A DNA stretch of 64,000 nucleotides. Source: Sporodiniella umbellata (lineage: Eukaryota > Mucoromycota > Mucoromycetes > Mucorales > Rhizopodaceae). Positions 1-10,955 of this stretch are shown one piece after another (the stretch's first letter is position 1; every line of letters starts with the position of its first letter). The notes under the pieces are model-generated. The model made no database searches. It had not been told where the DNA came from and saw only the letters and a list, made by a program, of their open reading frames with translations. Where the stretch lies: contig JAIXMR010000067.1 of NCBI GenBank assembly GCA_025677835.1, positions 62,001-126,000 on the forward strand. Reading direction: 5' to 3'. The position numbers were made by a program, and so were the translations under genes.

Positions 1-1795
1 TTAAGCTAAATACATCAAACAAAGTACGAATTTGATAAAGGTTTAAGTTGTCCAAATAATCCAGTATTCCTTTAATGAACACTCCATATGTAGTAACACT
101 AGAGACATCTAATTTGGCTAGATATAGAAGGATATTCAAAGCAATGTTCATCTCTGTTTCCACACCACTACCAATATGCGTTACAAGAGAGCCGATTATT
201 TCTTGTTTGTAATAGGAGTCACAGGCTATGAAGGCGCTTGTATATAATATACTAGCACAAGGAGACAATTTGTTGTTTTGATGGCAAGACCGCAAAAGAT
301 TTTCCGATAAAGATAATATAGCGTTCCAGTATCCTGCTAAACCACTTGAATGATATTTTATAGATTCTTCTAGCAACGAAACTGTAACCAGCCCGCTTGT
401 AATCTTTTTTTTGAGAGTGTTTTCTGCTTTCTTTTTCATTGATGGCATTGTATACAGAATTAAGATGACCAAGATGTCTATAATTTTGTGTGTATGCTTT
501 GATAAAATTGAAACAGTTAACAATCATGTATTGTACGTCATATATACTTACCGCTTGGTCAAGAGCCACGATAGAGCGAAACCAAGACTCACATACAAAT
601 TTATGAAATTGTAAGCCAACCTTTATGGATTCCAATATCAGAGACTCGGGCGCATCTTTTGCAGAGCTACCAGGTGTGTGTCTTTGCTGGTTTTGTCTCT
701 GTGATCCGTTTAGCTCTTGTATTTTCCCCAAGGTTCTAAAATCCAACTTGTGACGAATTCCGGTAATAACCATGTCCGCCGTAGTAGGTGTTACTGTTTG
801 GAGCAAAAAGCGTAATATGACGGCAAGGTCGTCTAATTCTGCGGACTCAAGTCTATCCAATACTATTTCCCTGATATCCTCCAAGTTTTCCGAATGTAAC
901 GTCAAATTAGATAATGCGTCCAAGATAGGAACTGTCAAGTCTGAGTTTTCGCTCATCAGCTCTTTCAAATAAACCACGATAGACTGTGTGTTTTCTGCGT
1001 TTAGTTACCAGCATTTATCGTACAATCTATTTTTACACACCTTATGTTCCGAGTCGTTAACAATATCAGGTAAAGATGTGATGATCTCATGTTGTATTAT
1101 TGGGGGCGTGATTTGGATGATCTTTTGGAGTTGATTAGGCCCAAGAATTTGTTTCAATGTGTTACCTCAATCAACTTTCCAGTCAAAGCCTCGGGTTTGG
1201 ATATGTAATCCAGCCACCGGAGCTGGTTTAGAATTAGGCGTGCAGTACATGAACTAGAGTTGCTATAAAATAACAAGAACCGTTATTTTACTTTGTTTTT
1301 TATGGCCGTCTTACTCATTCTCTAACTCGTCATAAAACTCTGGGAGTCGCTCTAATAGATAGCTTATCAAATCACTTTGGATTGAATCAATTGCCAATAA
1401 AGTTTTAAATAGACTCTCTATGTTTGAAGTGCTGTTGACAACGTTCAGCAGTGTGTTTATCCAAAAAAAAAAAACAAAAAAAAAACAAAAAAAAAACAAT
1501 ATACCGAACTGTTTTTGGTACGTCGTCAGCTAAAGTTGAAGGAAGTAGACATTTTTTGAGCATAGTTGGATCTTCAGTATGAGTTTGCATGTCCTCAATG
1601 AAGCTGTCAAACAACTGAGGCTGTTTACGCAGTCTCAATGAAAGATTCCTGCGAAAAATCGCTGGTTCAACCTCTTGAATAAGAACTGTTGGTTAAAAAA
1701 ATAAAGACAGAATCGCTTTGCTTTGAAACATTACGGAATGAAACAATAGGTTCAAGTGTACAGCCCGATTCATTTAGTAGCTCTAAAAATGACAT
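1..1795 (-). CDS. FANCD2: Fanconi anemia group D2 protein FANCD2 (N-terminal part; 3' end off the left edge)
   Basis: FANCD2 pairs with FANCI as the DNA clamp that is monoubiquitinated in interstrand-crosslink repair in the nucleus. Pieces of the family N-terminal half follow in order on the minus strand: FLELLNESG near 1790, LFDSFIEDMQ near 1600, SLFKTLLAIDSIQSDLI near 1380, RLILNQLRWLDYI near 1215, IIQHEIITSLPDIVND near 1085, SDLTVPILDALSNLTL near 925, GSLVTHIGSG near 180 and GVFIKGILDYLDNLN near 60. At least four introns separate these blocks. One (about 491-561) fits only if the donor is GTATAT rather than the overlapping GTAAGT. The start is the ATG at 1795; an in-frame ATG at 1882 is possible but is followed by a poly-Phe stretch. 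The ubiquitin-acceptor lysine region lies beyond the window. No disabling mutation was found. It is transcribed divergently from the serine dehydratase gene. The family assignment is confident; exact exon ends are less so. Confidence 0.88.
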
Positions 1796-1930
1796 TCTTG
1801 GTTGTATATAAAAAAAAACTTTGGTCCTTATCCGCGCTTTTATAATTTCAAGAAAAAAAAAAAAAAAAAGGGTGCGCGCCATACGCGTCTGGGTCTTTTA
1901 CCTTTTTATTTTTGAACATTTTTATTTCAA
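1796..1930. promoter_or_regulatory. Divergent promoter between FANCD2 and serine dehydratase, with an MCB-like box
   Basis: Only about 135 bp separate the two start codons, so both genes must share this region. It holds a poly-A tract of about 17 nt (1853-1869), a GCGCGC core at 1875-1880 and ACGCGT at 1883-1888. ACGCGT is the Mlu cell-cycle box bound by MBF-type G1/S factors in yeasts, which would suit a replication-repair gene such as FANCD2. The hexamer is not rare in this window, so regulation is an inference. Confidence 0.4.
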
Positions 1931-2944
1931 ATGGACGAATCTTCAGATGACGAGCAGATGTTCATGGACCTTCAGACACTGCATGTCCCAACACCTCTTG
2001 TACACTCAACAAAACTAAGTGCAAAACTGGATAGGTGAGAAAGGATTATCTCTTATATGAGTGCATTTGTATACTTGAATTCTCAACTTTAAATGATCTC
2101 AGTAATATTTATTTCAAAATGGAAAACATACAGCCTTCTGGATCAGTTAAAATGAGGTAAAAGATAGAGACTTTAAAGAATAATAGCAAAATGAAACAAG
2201 GAGACAGAGATACCTAACCCGAAAACAGAGGGATTGGAAACTTTTGTTATAAAGCAGTCGAGACAAGAGGAGCCGACATCCAGTTTGTATGTGGATCAGG
2301 AGCAAATACTGTTCTTGCAGTAGCCTATTGTGCTCGCCAGTTGCATATTAAGGCAATACTGGTAGTACCAAAGTGTACGCATCCGTCCATATGCGAAGCA
2401 GCAAAATTAGAAGGCGCACAACTTATTTTATTTGGTGAAAACTGGGTAGCCGCCGATTCGCATGCTAGAAAGCTGGTTAAACGAAATTGGTAGACATATC
2501 AGTTCTTTACGATAAAGCACATTTATTTATTTAAAAAACAATAGTGTCTATGTACCATCATCAGATCACGACGATATCTGGCAAGGCCACTCAAGCATTA
2601 TATATGAGTTGAAAGCCCAGCTTCAAGATAATCCTCCAGCAGCCATAATTTGCCCTGTTGGCGGCGGAGGACTACTTAACGGTGTAATCATAGGTTTACA
2701 GGAAGTGGATTGGAAGGAAGTTCCTGTGATTGCAGTGGAAACACATGGGAGCAACGCTTTTCAAGCTTCTGTTGTTGCTGGAAAACTCGTTCAACTGAAA
2801 AAGATTACAACCATCGCATCAAGCCTCGCATCCGAAACAGTTTGTGCAAAATCACTTGAGCTGAGTCTAATTCACCCTGTTGTCCCCTTTGCTGTCAGTG
2901 ATGATATGGCAGCAGATGCCGTCCGTCAATTTGCTGGTATATAT

Positions 2945-2976
<32 letters not shown>

Positions 2977-3338
2977 GCATATAAAAAGATCACTAACGTT
3001 TCAATCTCATTTTGGAAACTCCTGGGCTTGCAGAAGACAGCAAGACGCTGGTTGAACCCGCAAGTGGTGCTGCTTTATCGCTTTGTTACACACAAATTAT
3101 TCGAGATATCTTACCTGCATTGAAACCAGGAAGCGACATTATTTTACTAATTACTGGAGGCTCCGACATCACCTTGAACCAGCTGGACGAGTATAGAAAA
3201 AAATACCTCAAACCACCTGTGATAGTAAAAAGCGGTAGCGAAGTCTTCCTCAAAATGAATGACAAGCTATCGCATGTACGCGATATAGATACAAGTGACC
3301 CCATGGGCCTTGTAAGAAAAAATTCGGCTACCAAATAA
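1931..3338 (+). CDS. L-serine/L-threonine dehydratase (PLP-dependent, CHA1/SDS type)
   Basis: The enzyme deaminates serine or threonine to pyruvate or 2-oxobutyrate in the cytosol or mitochondrion. Five exons (1931-2034, 2103-2156, 2229-2489, 2545-2936, 3034-3338) sum to 1116 nt, giving 371 aa, close to the family's usual length. Residues 10-30 hold LHVPTPLVHSTKLS. The PLP lysine lies in KMENIQPSGSVKMRG. The phosphate/substrate loop CGSGANTVLAVAY is an unusual version of the common SSGGNAG loop. The glycine-rich PLP phosphate site is PVGGGGLLNGVI, and LVEPASGAAL and LITGGSDITL close the fold. The last intron contains a CA/TA microsatellite. The fold is certain, but the altered loop leaves substrate preference open. 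Confidence 0.9.
2939..2976. repeat. (CA)n(TA)n compound microsatellite in the last intron of the dehydratase gene
   Basis: About seven CA units run directly into about ten TA units inside intron 2937-3033. A very similar compound repeat occurs in an intron of the phosducin-like gene at 26273-26310. Confidence 0.9.
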
Positions 3339-4089
3339 GTCATCATACACTTTGTATTATAATTCATTCATATTCATCAATAGTCATAGCGCCTCAACAA
3401 TACATGTATATGTATATATCAGTGTGTATATGTGTATAGTTAATAATAGAGTACTTCAACATCAACACGTCTATCATCCCTTTTTTTTTTTCTTGTGAAG
3501 ATCAAAGCTTAACAGTGTACACTACTTGTGTTCAATCATGCATTTTTTTTTTTTTTTTTTTTTTTAATCTCGTTCAATTTGTGTTTTTGATCCAAAATTT
3601 TGAATTGATAATTACTAATCTAGTCAGCAAAACCTCGGAGCAGAAGCAGTTAAAACTAGGGAATTGAAACTATACAACCACCCAAACCCATAAACAGATT
3701 TGCACAATTGTACAATCAAGGCAGCCATCATAGCTCTGACCAAACTTGAGCTCTATTTGCTTCTAGTTGGAAGCAAGAAGCGAAAAAAAAACAAAAAAAA
3801 AAAAGAAAAAGAAAAGGGAATTGAAAGATATATTTGTTGACCAAGTCTACTTTGAGCATCCTCTACCAAGGCTTTTTTTGTTTTTCATTTTTTTTTTTTT
3901 TCATTTTTATTTCAAGTATATATGAAACTAAATAGAAAGCAGCATCATGGGTTTTACCCTTTGGCAACGATCGTGTCATAGATCATTGTAGGGGTTCCAC
4001 GATTTGATTCTCCATTTTCACACTAGAAAACAGATGACAAGAAGATTAAAAATAAACATTGTTCTTTCTTCTCGATAAAGATATTCTAT
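3339..4089. other. Intergenic, 0.75 kb, no gene seen
   Basis: Long T tracts (3480-3491, 3544-3565) and A tracts, with short ATG-initiated frames only. No convincing exon was found. The ATGs at 3922, 3947 and 4033 do not connect in frame to the downstream SUR7-like gene. Confidence 0.6.
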
Positions 4090-5150
4090 ATGTGCTTCCC
4101 CCTGTTTACTTCTTTAGGTTCATTGTTTTTGCTTTTCAGCTTTGTGTTGGAGTTGTTTATCTTGATCGGACAGCTGTCAAATAAAGTGTTTTTAAGGGAT
4201 CTTTCTTTTGGATCAGCATGGAATACTGGGCAAAACACAAGATACAATGTTGCGCTTTGGTAAGTACAAGAAGAGTAAATTGTTATGACACTTGTTCTTT
4301 TGACTGTTGAAATGCAATGTGTTTTAGGAACTACTGTTCTGCCGATGTAAGCGGCACTGTCAATAGTTGCGCCCACCCTAAGGCGGCCTTCAATTGGGCC
4401 AACACACCCGACATCTCAAACTTTCTTCAAACCGAGGCAAACAGTGGGTTTATCAACAGTCTTTTTATGGCCACTTTTGTATTGTTTTTTATTGCATGTG
4501 GTTGGAGCTTTCTTTTATGGCTTGCAAGTATGCCCATCTGCTGCTTTAGACGACGCTTTTTGGGATACTCGATGTTTGCTCTGACTTTTATCAACTTTTT
4601 GGTGATGCTGGCTGCATTAATCCTGGTTTTGGTCAACCTATTGTCGGGTGTAAAATATGTTACAGCCAACCCGGGATGGAATGCCCATGCTGGAAACTTA
4701 CTATGGATTGCTATTGGCGCTACTGTTTCACTTTTGATAGCTAGTATGTTTTTTATCTGTGGTTCTGTTGGTGGTAAAAGCCGTAGGTCAAAGAAAGTAA
4801 GAGACGAAGATAAGAACAACTACAATGATTACAACCACTTCCTCCCTTACAGCAGTAACCCCACTTATCAAGACAGCCACTTCACTGGCGGTTACACTAA
4901 TGCTCAGTACCATCAGCAGAACCATGATTCGGTACAAACCCCAATGACATCCCATCAAGAATTGCCCGGTAATTCATCCGGTGCCAATACAATGCAAAGT
5001 CCGGTACAGGCACACAGTCCTCATGTGAACGGCTTGCAAAATCAGGATCACTCGCACGTTTCTAATGTGAACGGAGTCCCTACCCATGATCAAGCGCATG
5101 GCTACCAAACGCCTACTCTTGAGCCTGCAAATACGGTCAGACTCAACTAA
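4090..5150 (+). CDS. SUR7/PalI-family four-pass plasma-membrane protein
   Basis: Members of this family act in eisosomes (Sur7) or in ambient-pH sensing at the plasma membrane (PalI/Rim9). Two exons, 4090-4259 and 4330-5150 by donor GTAAGT and acceptor TTTTAG (the acceptor may fall 2 nt earlier, at 4327), encode about 330 aa. The first ATG reads MCFPLFTSLGSLFLLLFSF directly into transmembrane segment 1, so no further 5' exon is needed. An extracellular loop with NYCSAD and a conserved Cys pair follows, then three more hydrophobic segments (FMATFVLFFIACGWSFLLW, FALTFINFLVMLAALILVL and IAIGATVSLLIASMFFICG). A basic RRSKK step then leads to a long Q/N/H-rich cytosolic tail. The membrane-domain order fits SUR7/PalI. 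Whether it is a Sur7 or a PalI orthologue cannot be decided from the sequence alone. Confidence 0.8.
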
Positions 5151-5405
5151 ATTTTAAATTACATGATTATTATTATTATTTAATTATTTAATAAAGCATT
5201 TATATTGTTAATTTTTACCATGGACTTTTGAACCACTGTTTGCCTTCTATTTGTCTTGGGTATCATTTCAATGCATTTTACTGCAACCCAAGCGGGCGAC
5301 TTTTTTTTATTTTTTTTTTCGTAACAAAGAGACCATGGAGTTTATTCAAGTATTTTAAAGAATAGAACGTTATCCCTCCCCCCCCTCCCATTCCAGACCA
5401 AGAGC

Positions 5406-6383
5406 TTACTCTGTCGTTTTGAACAGTTTTTCAACAAAATCGGTAGGCGAAGGATCATCCGAGTGATTGAAAGCAGAGAGTTCCATACAGTAATTTGGCT
5501 AACAAGGTTTTGTTTAGCAAAAAAAAAAAAAAAAAGTAGATGAAGGGGTTCAAAGCTTACTAAAACTGTCGACGACTGCGAGGCGGCTGTGAATTGAGCA
5601 ACTAAATTTAGAATCAGTGCTCTTTATTTTTGGAAGTGGTCAATCCGTACTTGATTTTTGTTCAGACTGTGAAGCAGGTCTATCATTGATGATAGTACTT
5701 GGTATATCGACGGTGATTTGCTGCTTTTCTAAAGGCGGGCTAAACAAGCGTCTGACGTTAAACTTTTTACTCCAGTGATGGTGGGCTTACTTTTGGTAAG
5801 AAATATCGGTTTCGGTGACCTGATCGAGCCGAAATGAGATCTAATGCAAGCCGTTAGACTCTGGTGCTTTTGTCTGCTGGCTAGAGTTACTTTGATCGTC
5901 GAGTTGAACTTGCAGTCATCCAACAGAAACCTGCTGTTGATCCGTCCGTGGTTGGCATACTCTGAGAGATTGACTTTTAAGCTTCCAACCGAAACTATTG
6001 TGTTTGTTCCGCCTACTTCCTGAAACACCTGAAGCTTGAGCTCACAGGGACCTAGTATGTTCTCTTTTGATATCACCAAGTGAGCTAAGGTATGGATCGA
6101 GTGATCCCAAAAGATGTCATGATCTCGAATGGGCGAACTAGAATTAAAAAAAAATATAAAAAATATAAAAAATATAAAAAAAAAAAATGGGTTGAGTTCT
6201 TGACTAAAAAGAAGGAGGATTGCACCTCACGGTCGAGCCACTGCTCTGAGCGGCATTCTTCAATCGCCATTTAACATAATACAGCCCACTGACAAGCGGA
6301 ACATTCGAAAGGTCGTGTAAGGTCAATTGGATTGAAAAGTCTACTTTTCGTTGCTTTGATACAAACAAATTCGAAAGCATCAT
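5406..6383 (-). CDS. NT-C2 domain protein (EEIG1/FAM102-like)
   Basis: The N-terminal C2-type (NT-C2) domain is found in EEIG1/FAM102 and EHBP1 proteins and is thought to work at membranes. The chosen start is the first of two tandem ATGs (6383), reading MMLSNLFVSKQRKVDFSIQ, then LHDLSNVPLVSGLYYVKWRL. An intron with a TATAAAA-type repeat follows, then HDIFWDHSIHTLAHLVISK, LGPCELKLQVFQEVGG and a NSTIKVTLA strand. A further intron at about 5751-5790 removes an apparent early stop, and two more short exons lead to a serine-rich tail ending FVEKLFKTTE. Only the NT-C2 part is well supported; the last two exons are inferred from splice signals and frame. Confidence 0.75.
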
Positions 6384-6634
6384 TTGTTGAAAGAAAAGGG
6401 AAAAAAAAGAAGAAGAAAGAAACCCAACCCCAGTTTTTATACGTGCGTATCTTTAAATTGAACCTTGCGAGGGTCATTTAGATTGATAACAATACCGGCG
6501 TTTGACATGTTTCTGTTTAGGAAGGGGGCAAGCCGGCCAAGACAAAAAAAACAAAAAACAAAATCCTTTAAAAGAAAAAGGTGGACAAGGGGGGAATAGG
6601 CGTGGATAGGAACTTTTATTGAAAGAAAAGCAAT

Positions 6635-7919
6635 TTAAAGATCCTTTTTGAGAGTACCCATGAATTGGCTCTTTTCGGCGAAAGTTTGGAAACGACCGTG
6701 ACCGAACTTGGAAGAAGTATCGATGAACTTGAGGGTGACCTTTTCGAGAGCAGAACGCTTGGTGTGGACAGTCAAAGACTTACGAAGGGTGATAACACGC
6801 TTTTTGGCACCAGCGCAACAACCCTTGATCATGACGAAATCTTCATTGACTTCACCGTAGTGAGGGAAACCACCCATGGGAGTGATGACCTTTTCAGTCA
6901 AATCGTATTCGGTAGTACCAGACTTGGCATCAGTGCCTTTAGCAATACGGTAGATCTTCTTGTTGATTTCAGTACGACGGTGGTAACCGCGTTGACCAGC
7001 ACGGGCGACAGAGTACATGACTCTGGAAGGATGCCAGGCACCAATACAAGCAACCTTACGAAGACCACGATGGGTCTTACGAGGCAACTTCTTGACACCC
7101 CAACGGTGGGTAACACCTTCATAACCGTGACCCTTGGTGGTGGCGATGATGTCGATCATTTCATCTTGTTCAAAGATGGAGCCAACAGCGACTTCCTTTT
7201 CAAAGTGTTCGCGGGCAAAGTCGACCTTTTGTTCGACAGAACCACCGTTCAATTGGATTTCCATAACATGAGCCTTGCGTTGGTGGAGCTTGGCCTTGGA
7301 GATTTGAGTGTGAGCAATCACACGAACAACAGAACAGTACTTCTTGATACGCTCGAGTTCACGAGTGACATCCTTGGCACCTTCAGCATACTTTTGGGCG
7401 TGCTTGGTGAAGGCCTTCTTCTTGGAGCGGTACCAGTTCTTGTAGAATCTACGCTTGGCTTCTTCAGAGAGATGTTCAGCCCAGACAGTAGTCAAAGAGC
7501 GGAGACCGCGAGGGGTTTCGACGTAACCGACAACACCGACAACAACCATAGCGGGTGCTTCGATCACTGTGACGGCTTCGACGATTTCCTTCTTGTTCAT
7601 CTTGGATCCAGGACGTTCAAGATCACGAACAATGTGGGTCATACCAGCCTTGTAACCCATAAAGGCAGTCAAGTGGACAGGCTTCTTGGCATCATCCTTA
7701 GGATAAGCCTTGACGCGACCGCGGTGAGATCTCGTTCTCTTACGGGGGCCGAAACCCAAGTGACCGTGACGGGGAGCCTCGAACTTTCTACACGTAAAAA
7801 CGATTAATTCAAATCCTTCAAACAAACTCTATTCTGTGCGATCTAACCTGTGAGACTATAGATTATCATGTTAGTAACGTTCGATGGATGGATGGCCTGT
7901 GTTTTGGTTTTTTTACCAT
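6635..7919 (-). CDS. RPL3: 60S ribosomal protein L3 (uL3)
   Basis: uL3 is a core large-subunit protein near the peptidyl-transferase centre. The gene has three exons. The first ends right after the ATG (7917-7919), the second is an 8-nt microexon (7848-7855), and the third runs 7787-6635. Spliced, they give 387 aa starting [16 protein letters not shown], the canonical uL3 N-terminus, and the same length as yeast Rpl3. Conserved segments include [72 protein letters not shown] (positions about 230-270, the W/H-finger region) and the C-terminal [13 protein letters not shown]. Introns are 61 and 60 nt, and the first has a perfect TACTAAC branch site. Codon use is strongly biased, as expected for a highly expressed gene. 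A pyrimidine-rich tract precedes the ATG. Confidence 0.97.
7848..7855 (-). other. RPL3: 8-nt microexon of RPL3
   Basis: The microexon TCTCACAG supplies Ser, His and two bases of Arg in MSHRK. It is bounded by an ATAG acceptor (with TACTAAC upstream) and a GTTAGA donor. Without it the start codon cannot be joined in frame to the rest of L3: the triplet just upstream of the microexon in that frame is TAG. Confidence 0.85.
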
Positions 7920-8035
7920 ATTAACTACGTAAAGTGATGTAGAGGAAAAAGAGGAAGAGCATTGAATCCTAGGCCTCTCGTAGTTATGCCTCCACCTCAG
8001 AGAAGCTGTCGTTTTCGAAACCTTGCGTCCGGTCC

Positions 8036-8067
<32 letters not shown>

Positions 8068-8171
8068 GGAGCCATCCAAATTTGCTATCGAAAAGAGTTT
8101 TTCTTAATGTAAACGCGTTTATTTTAACAAGAGTGATATGTATTCAAGTTTCAAATAGAATTCTGGTATAA

Positions 8172-8189
8172 GCTATATAAAAAAAAAAA

Positions 8190-8220
<31 letters not shown>
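8172..8220. repeat. A-tract, (GA)10 and G10 simple repeat
   Basis: A run of A is followed by ten GA units and ten G in the spacer between the RPL3 promoter and the 3' end of ATG18. Confidence 0.9.
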
Positions 8221-8280
8221 AGGGCAGTCATGATAGAACAGACGTTGGGTGAAGACATCCAAGGGATCGAGTATCTGTGC

Positions 8281-9885
8281 TTAATCAGTACCCGCTTCCT
8301 CTGAAGATTCCAAAAGACTGATAGTTATAATAAGAAAGGCATGAGTAGATGGTTCAAACAATCAACAGTATACCTGTATTGCTTAAGTAGTACGCATTCG
8401 CCACCGTTTTCCAAATCAATATTGTATTGATAAAAGTATCCTTCGGATGTAACCACCATTACTTGAGGCGTCGTACTAATACAAACAAAGCAAATTGAGT
8501 TTACATACAACAGAATAGGGTCTCAAGATACCTGCTGAGGGCTACCAAGCTTTTGATGCCTGCACTTGGCAATTTAAGTTGAGCAAAATCTCGGGTGGGT
8601 TCCCAAATTTCAGTAATGGCGTCTGGCAAGTAAGAGCCTACACTGCCAGCAATATTACGGCCAAGATGCATCGATGATCTACGGATCATTTGGCTATGAA
8701 AAAGAAAGGGTTATTGATTTCTGACGAGAGAGGACAACGTTTACCCAACACTTGAGCCTCGACCGTGCGTATCCTTATCCGGTACATCTTTATCATAAGC
8801 AATAGGACTATTTCTCGTGTGGGGACTATTTCCACTGGTGGTAAGTTTAAAGATATGGACCGTTTCGGTATCACTCGAGACACACAAAAGAGAACTAACG
8901 ACATTGAACGACATGGAGTAAATCTTGGCAGGATACGTTCCCCGTCTAAAGTTGAAGACTTTGGTGGCGTCCAGCGTAGAGAAAATTCGGATGACCGTTC
9001 CCTGTAGAGCACAGTCAGTTTGAAACGCAGGTTTGTCTATCGAATTACCTTTTCGCTTGCAGTGGCCAACAGTGTACCTTCAGAATTCATCGAAAGGCAA
9101 CTGACCGGGCTTTTGTGCGCTTGGACAATGTTCGTTGTCTGAGGTCCCAGAGCGTCAAATAATTCAACATCCCCTGAGACATACAGTGTATTGGATGACC
9201 CGCTATTGGGTGAAAAGGGTGACGCTGCAGATCGGGCAGGATAGGCAATAAAGCAGTTTTCGCTCGAGGGTGATAAGGCGCAAATGGCTAAAGAAATAGA
9301 CGTAAGACTTTTTTTTTTTTTTTTTTAAACAAGGTCCACCCTTACCATTCGGATTGGGATTGGTCTCGATCGTATGCAGAAGCTTCATGTTACTAATATC
9401 GTAAAGATAGATTTGCTCTTCTAAAACTACAATCAATCTTCTTCGATTCATCTTGACTGCCAAAATAGCTGAAGGAAACGACAACTCGCAAATGGTTGTC
9501 TGTCTCTACAATAACCTATAAGTTTTTTTTTTGTTTTTGTTTTTTTTTTTTTTTTTCAAAAAAGGAATCCCCTGATTACCTTTGTATTGATGATTTGAAG
9601 TTGTCTTGGTGAGAATGCAGGTGTTTCTCCAGCTCCCACAAGAGCTACAAGCGAAGTACAGAAAAGCATTTCGATAATACCAATACCTCCGGTTTCTATA
9701 GGAGTCAATCCAGTTCAGTTTTACTATTATGCCAATGCGCGGTTTTTACGTTTTGAATAGCATCTCCCAAAAGGTTCACAGTTGTAGATTCTATGGCCTT
9801 TCTCAGTACCCACCGATACACAGCTGAAGTCTTGATTGAAGTTTAAGAACAATATCTCGTTGCTACTTTTGTCCCCTAGATTCAT
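8281..9885 (-). CDS. ATG18: Autophagy-related protein 18 (PROPPIN, WIPI family)
   Basis: Atg18 is a seven-bladed WD40 beta-propeller that binds PI3P and PI(3,5)P2 on autophagosomal and vacuolar membranes. The start at 9885 gives [20 protein letters not shown] and then [19 protein letters not shown], typical of the family. Later exons hold [39 protein letters not shown], the lipid-binding FRRG motif in [12 protein letters not shown] (near 8950), [20 protein letters not shown] sequence, [34 protein letters not shown] and a short acidic end [12 protein letters not shown]. At least six introns are present, several with long T tracts. The hydrophilic CD loop of blade 6 is present. Assignment is firm; exact internal exon ends were not all traced. 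Confidence 0.92.
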
Positions 9886-10108
9886 TCTATCTATTGATTC
9901 TTATTATATCAGAAAAAAAAAAAAAAAAAAAAAAAGGCACAGCATAACAAAATGAGCGCTTCTTTTCAGCCAGGATGACGCAAAGTTTAAACGCCGGTCG
10001 TTACTGAATTCTTTATAGGATCAGCTGAAAAGAAATAAATAGGCATTTCAAAAAAAAAAAAAAAGGAAATGATTGAAAAAGTTATCAAGCGGTTGATGCG
10101 TTTTTCTT
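9886..10108. other. Upstream region of ATG18, poly-A tracts only
   Basis: About 220 bp between the ATG18 start and the orphan gene's stop. It contains A tracts of 20 or more nt (9913-9934) and 14 nt; no gene was seen. Confidence 0.6.
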
Positions 10109-10741
10109 TTACAGCTTTCTATTCAATTGACATGTAGATAGACTGTGAGACGGTAGATAAAGAACTGAGAGTGCATCTTCTGTTGCTTTCCCATTACCTA
10201 AAGAAAAAAACAATGGCGACTACTTATCGAAAGGATTTTAGTTACTTGATACAAACAGAATCGCCCTTTTTCCGATGATGGGAAAAAACATAGTTTGTGA
10301 TTTTACTTACACGTGGTGGAATGCTATAGGTATTCCAAAGTACCAAAGGTCCAGGCAAAAACAGACCGAATGACCCGTCAGCTGTTCGAATGAGTCTAAG
10401 GTTTCAAAAACAAAAGTAAACATTTTTCTTCATAACAGTAACAACAGCTGCATAATGTATTTATTACCCCCTGATTTCTTTAAAGCAAATCCTCTTTTCT
10501 CTTTTTTTTTTTTTTTTTTTTGCACTAAAGGTACCAGACAGCTTTTGTTTTTTTTTTTTTTTTTGTTAGGACCAACAACAGTACTGTCTGAAGAACAAAC
10601 ATAGTAAAAAGATAGGGAAAAACAAATAAATCAACTTTATTTACCGTTGATATTTCGAAAAGCAAACATAGGTTCAAAATCGAGTCTACTTGTACCCATC
10701 ACAGGCAACAACTGGTATTGACTGCTATGAACAGCCCCCAT
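10109..10741 (-). CDS. Unrecognised small spliced gene
   Basis: I do not recognise the product. The ATG at 10741 opens a frame with MGAVHSSQYQLLPVMGTSRL and FEPMFAFRNIN, ending at a GTAAAT donor. A second exon (about 10320-10399) can read RTADGSFGLFLPGPLVLWNT and YSIPPR, and a third can end DALSVLYLPSHSLSTCQL with a stop at 10109. The join between the first two exons is out of phase as written, and several poly-A runs lie between them, so an extra small exon or a homopolymer length error is likely. Frames and splice signals support a gene, but the model is incomplete. Confidence 0.35.
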
Positions 10742-10955
10742 TTTTTATTATTTTCATAGTGTATCACCAAAGGTCATGTAAAAGGCATTGACTCTATTCA
10801 AGATGTATCCACGCGTCCTAAAACGTCTTTGATTCAAAAGACAGGCAGCTTTTTGATTTTATAATATCTGAGCTCAAAGTTTGTCTAAACTTTTTTCTTA
10901 CTTTGCTGGGTTTTTCTCTCTTTTTTCTTTTTTTTTTTTTTTACTCTTGTAAAAA

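Noticed and set aside
491..561. Apparent GT-AC intron or frameshift in FANCD2
   Set aside because: Using the overlapping GTATAT donor 7 nt downstream gives an ordinary GT-AG intron and the correct frame (AVNILVILIL).
6665..7807. 380-codon open frame antisense to RPL3
   Set aside because: It is a shadow of the strongly codon-biased RPL3 gene; the minus-strand product is the full uL3 protein.
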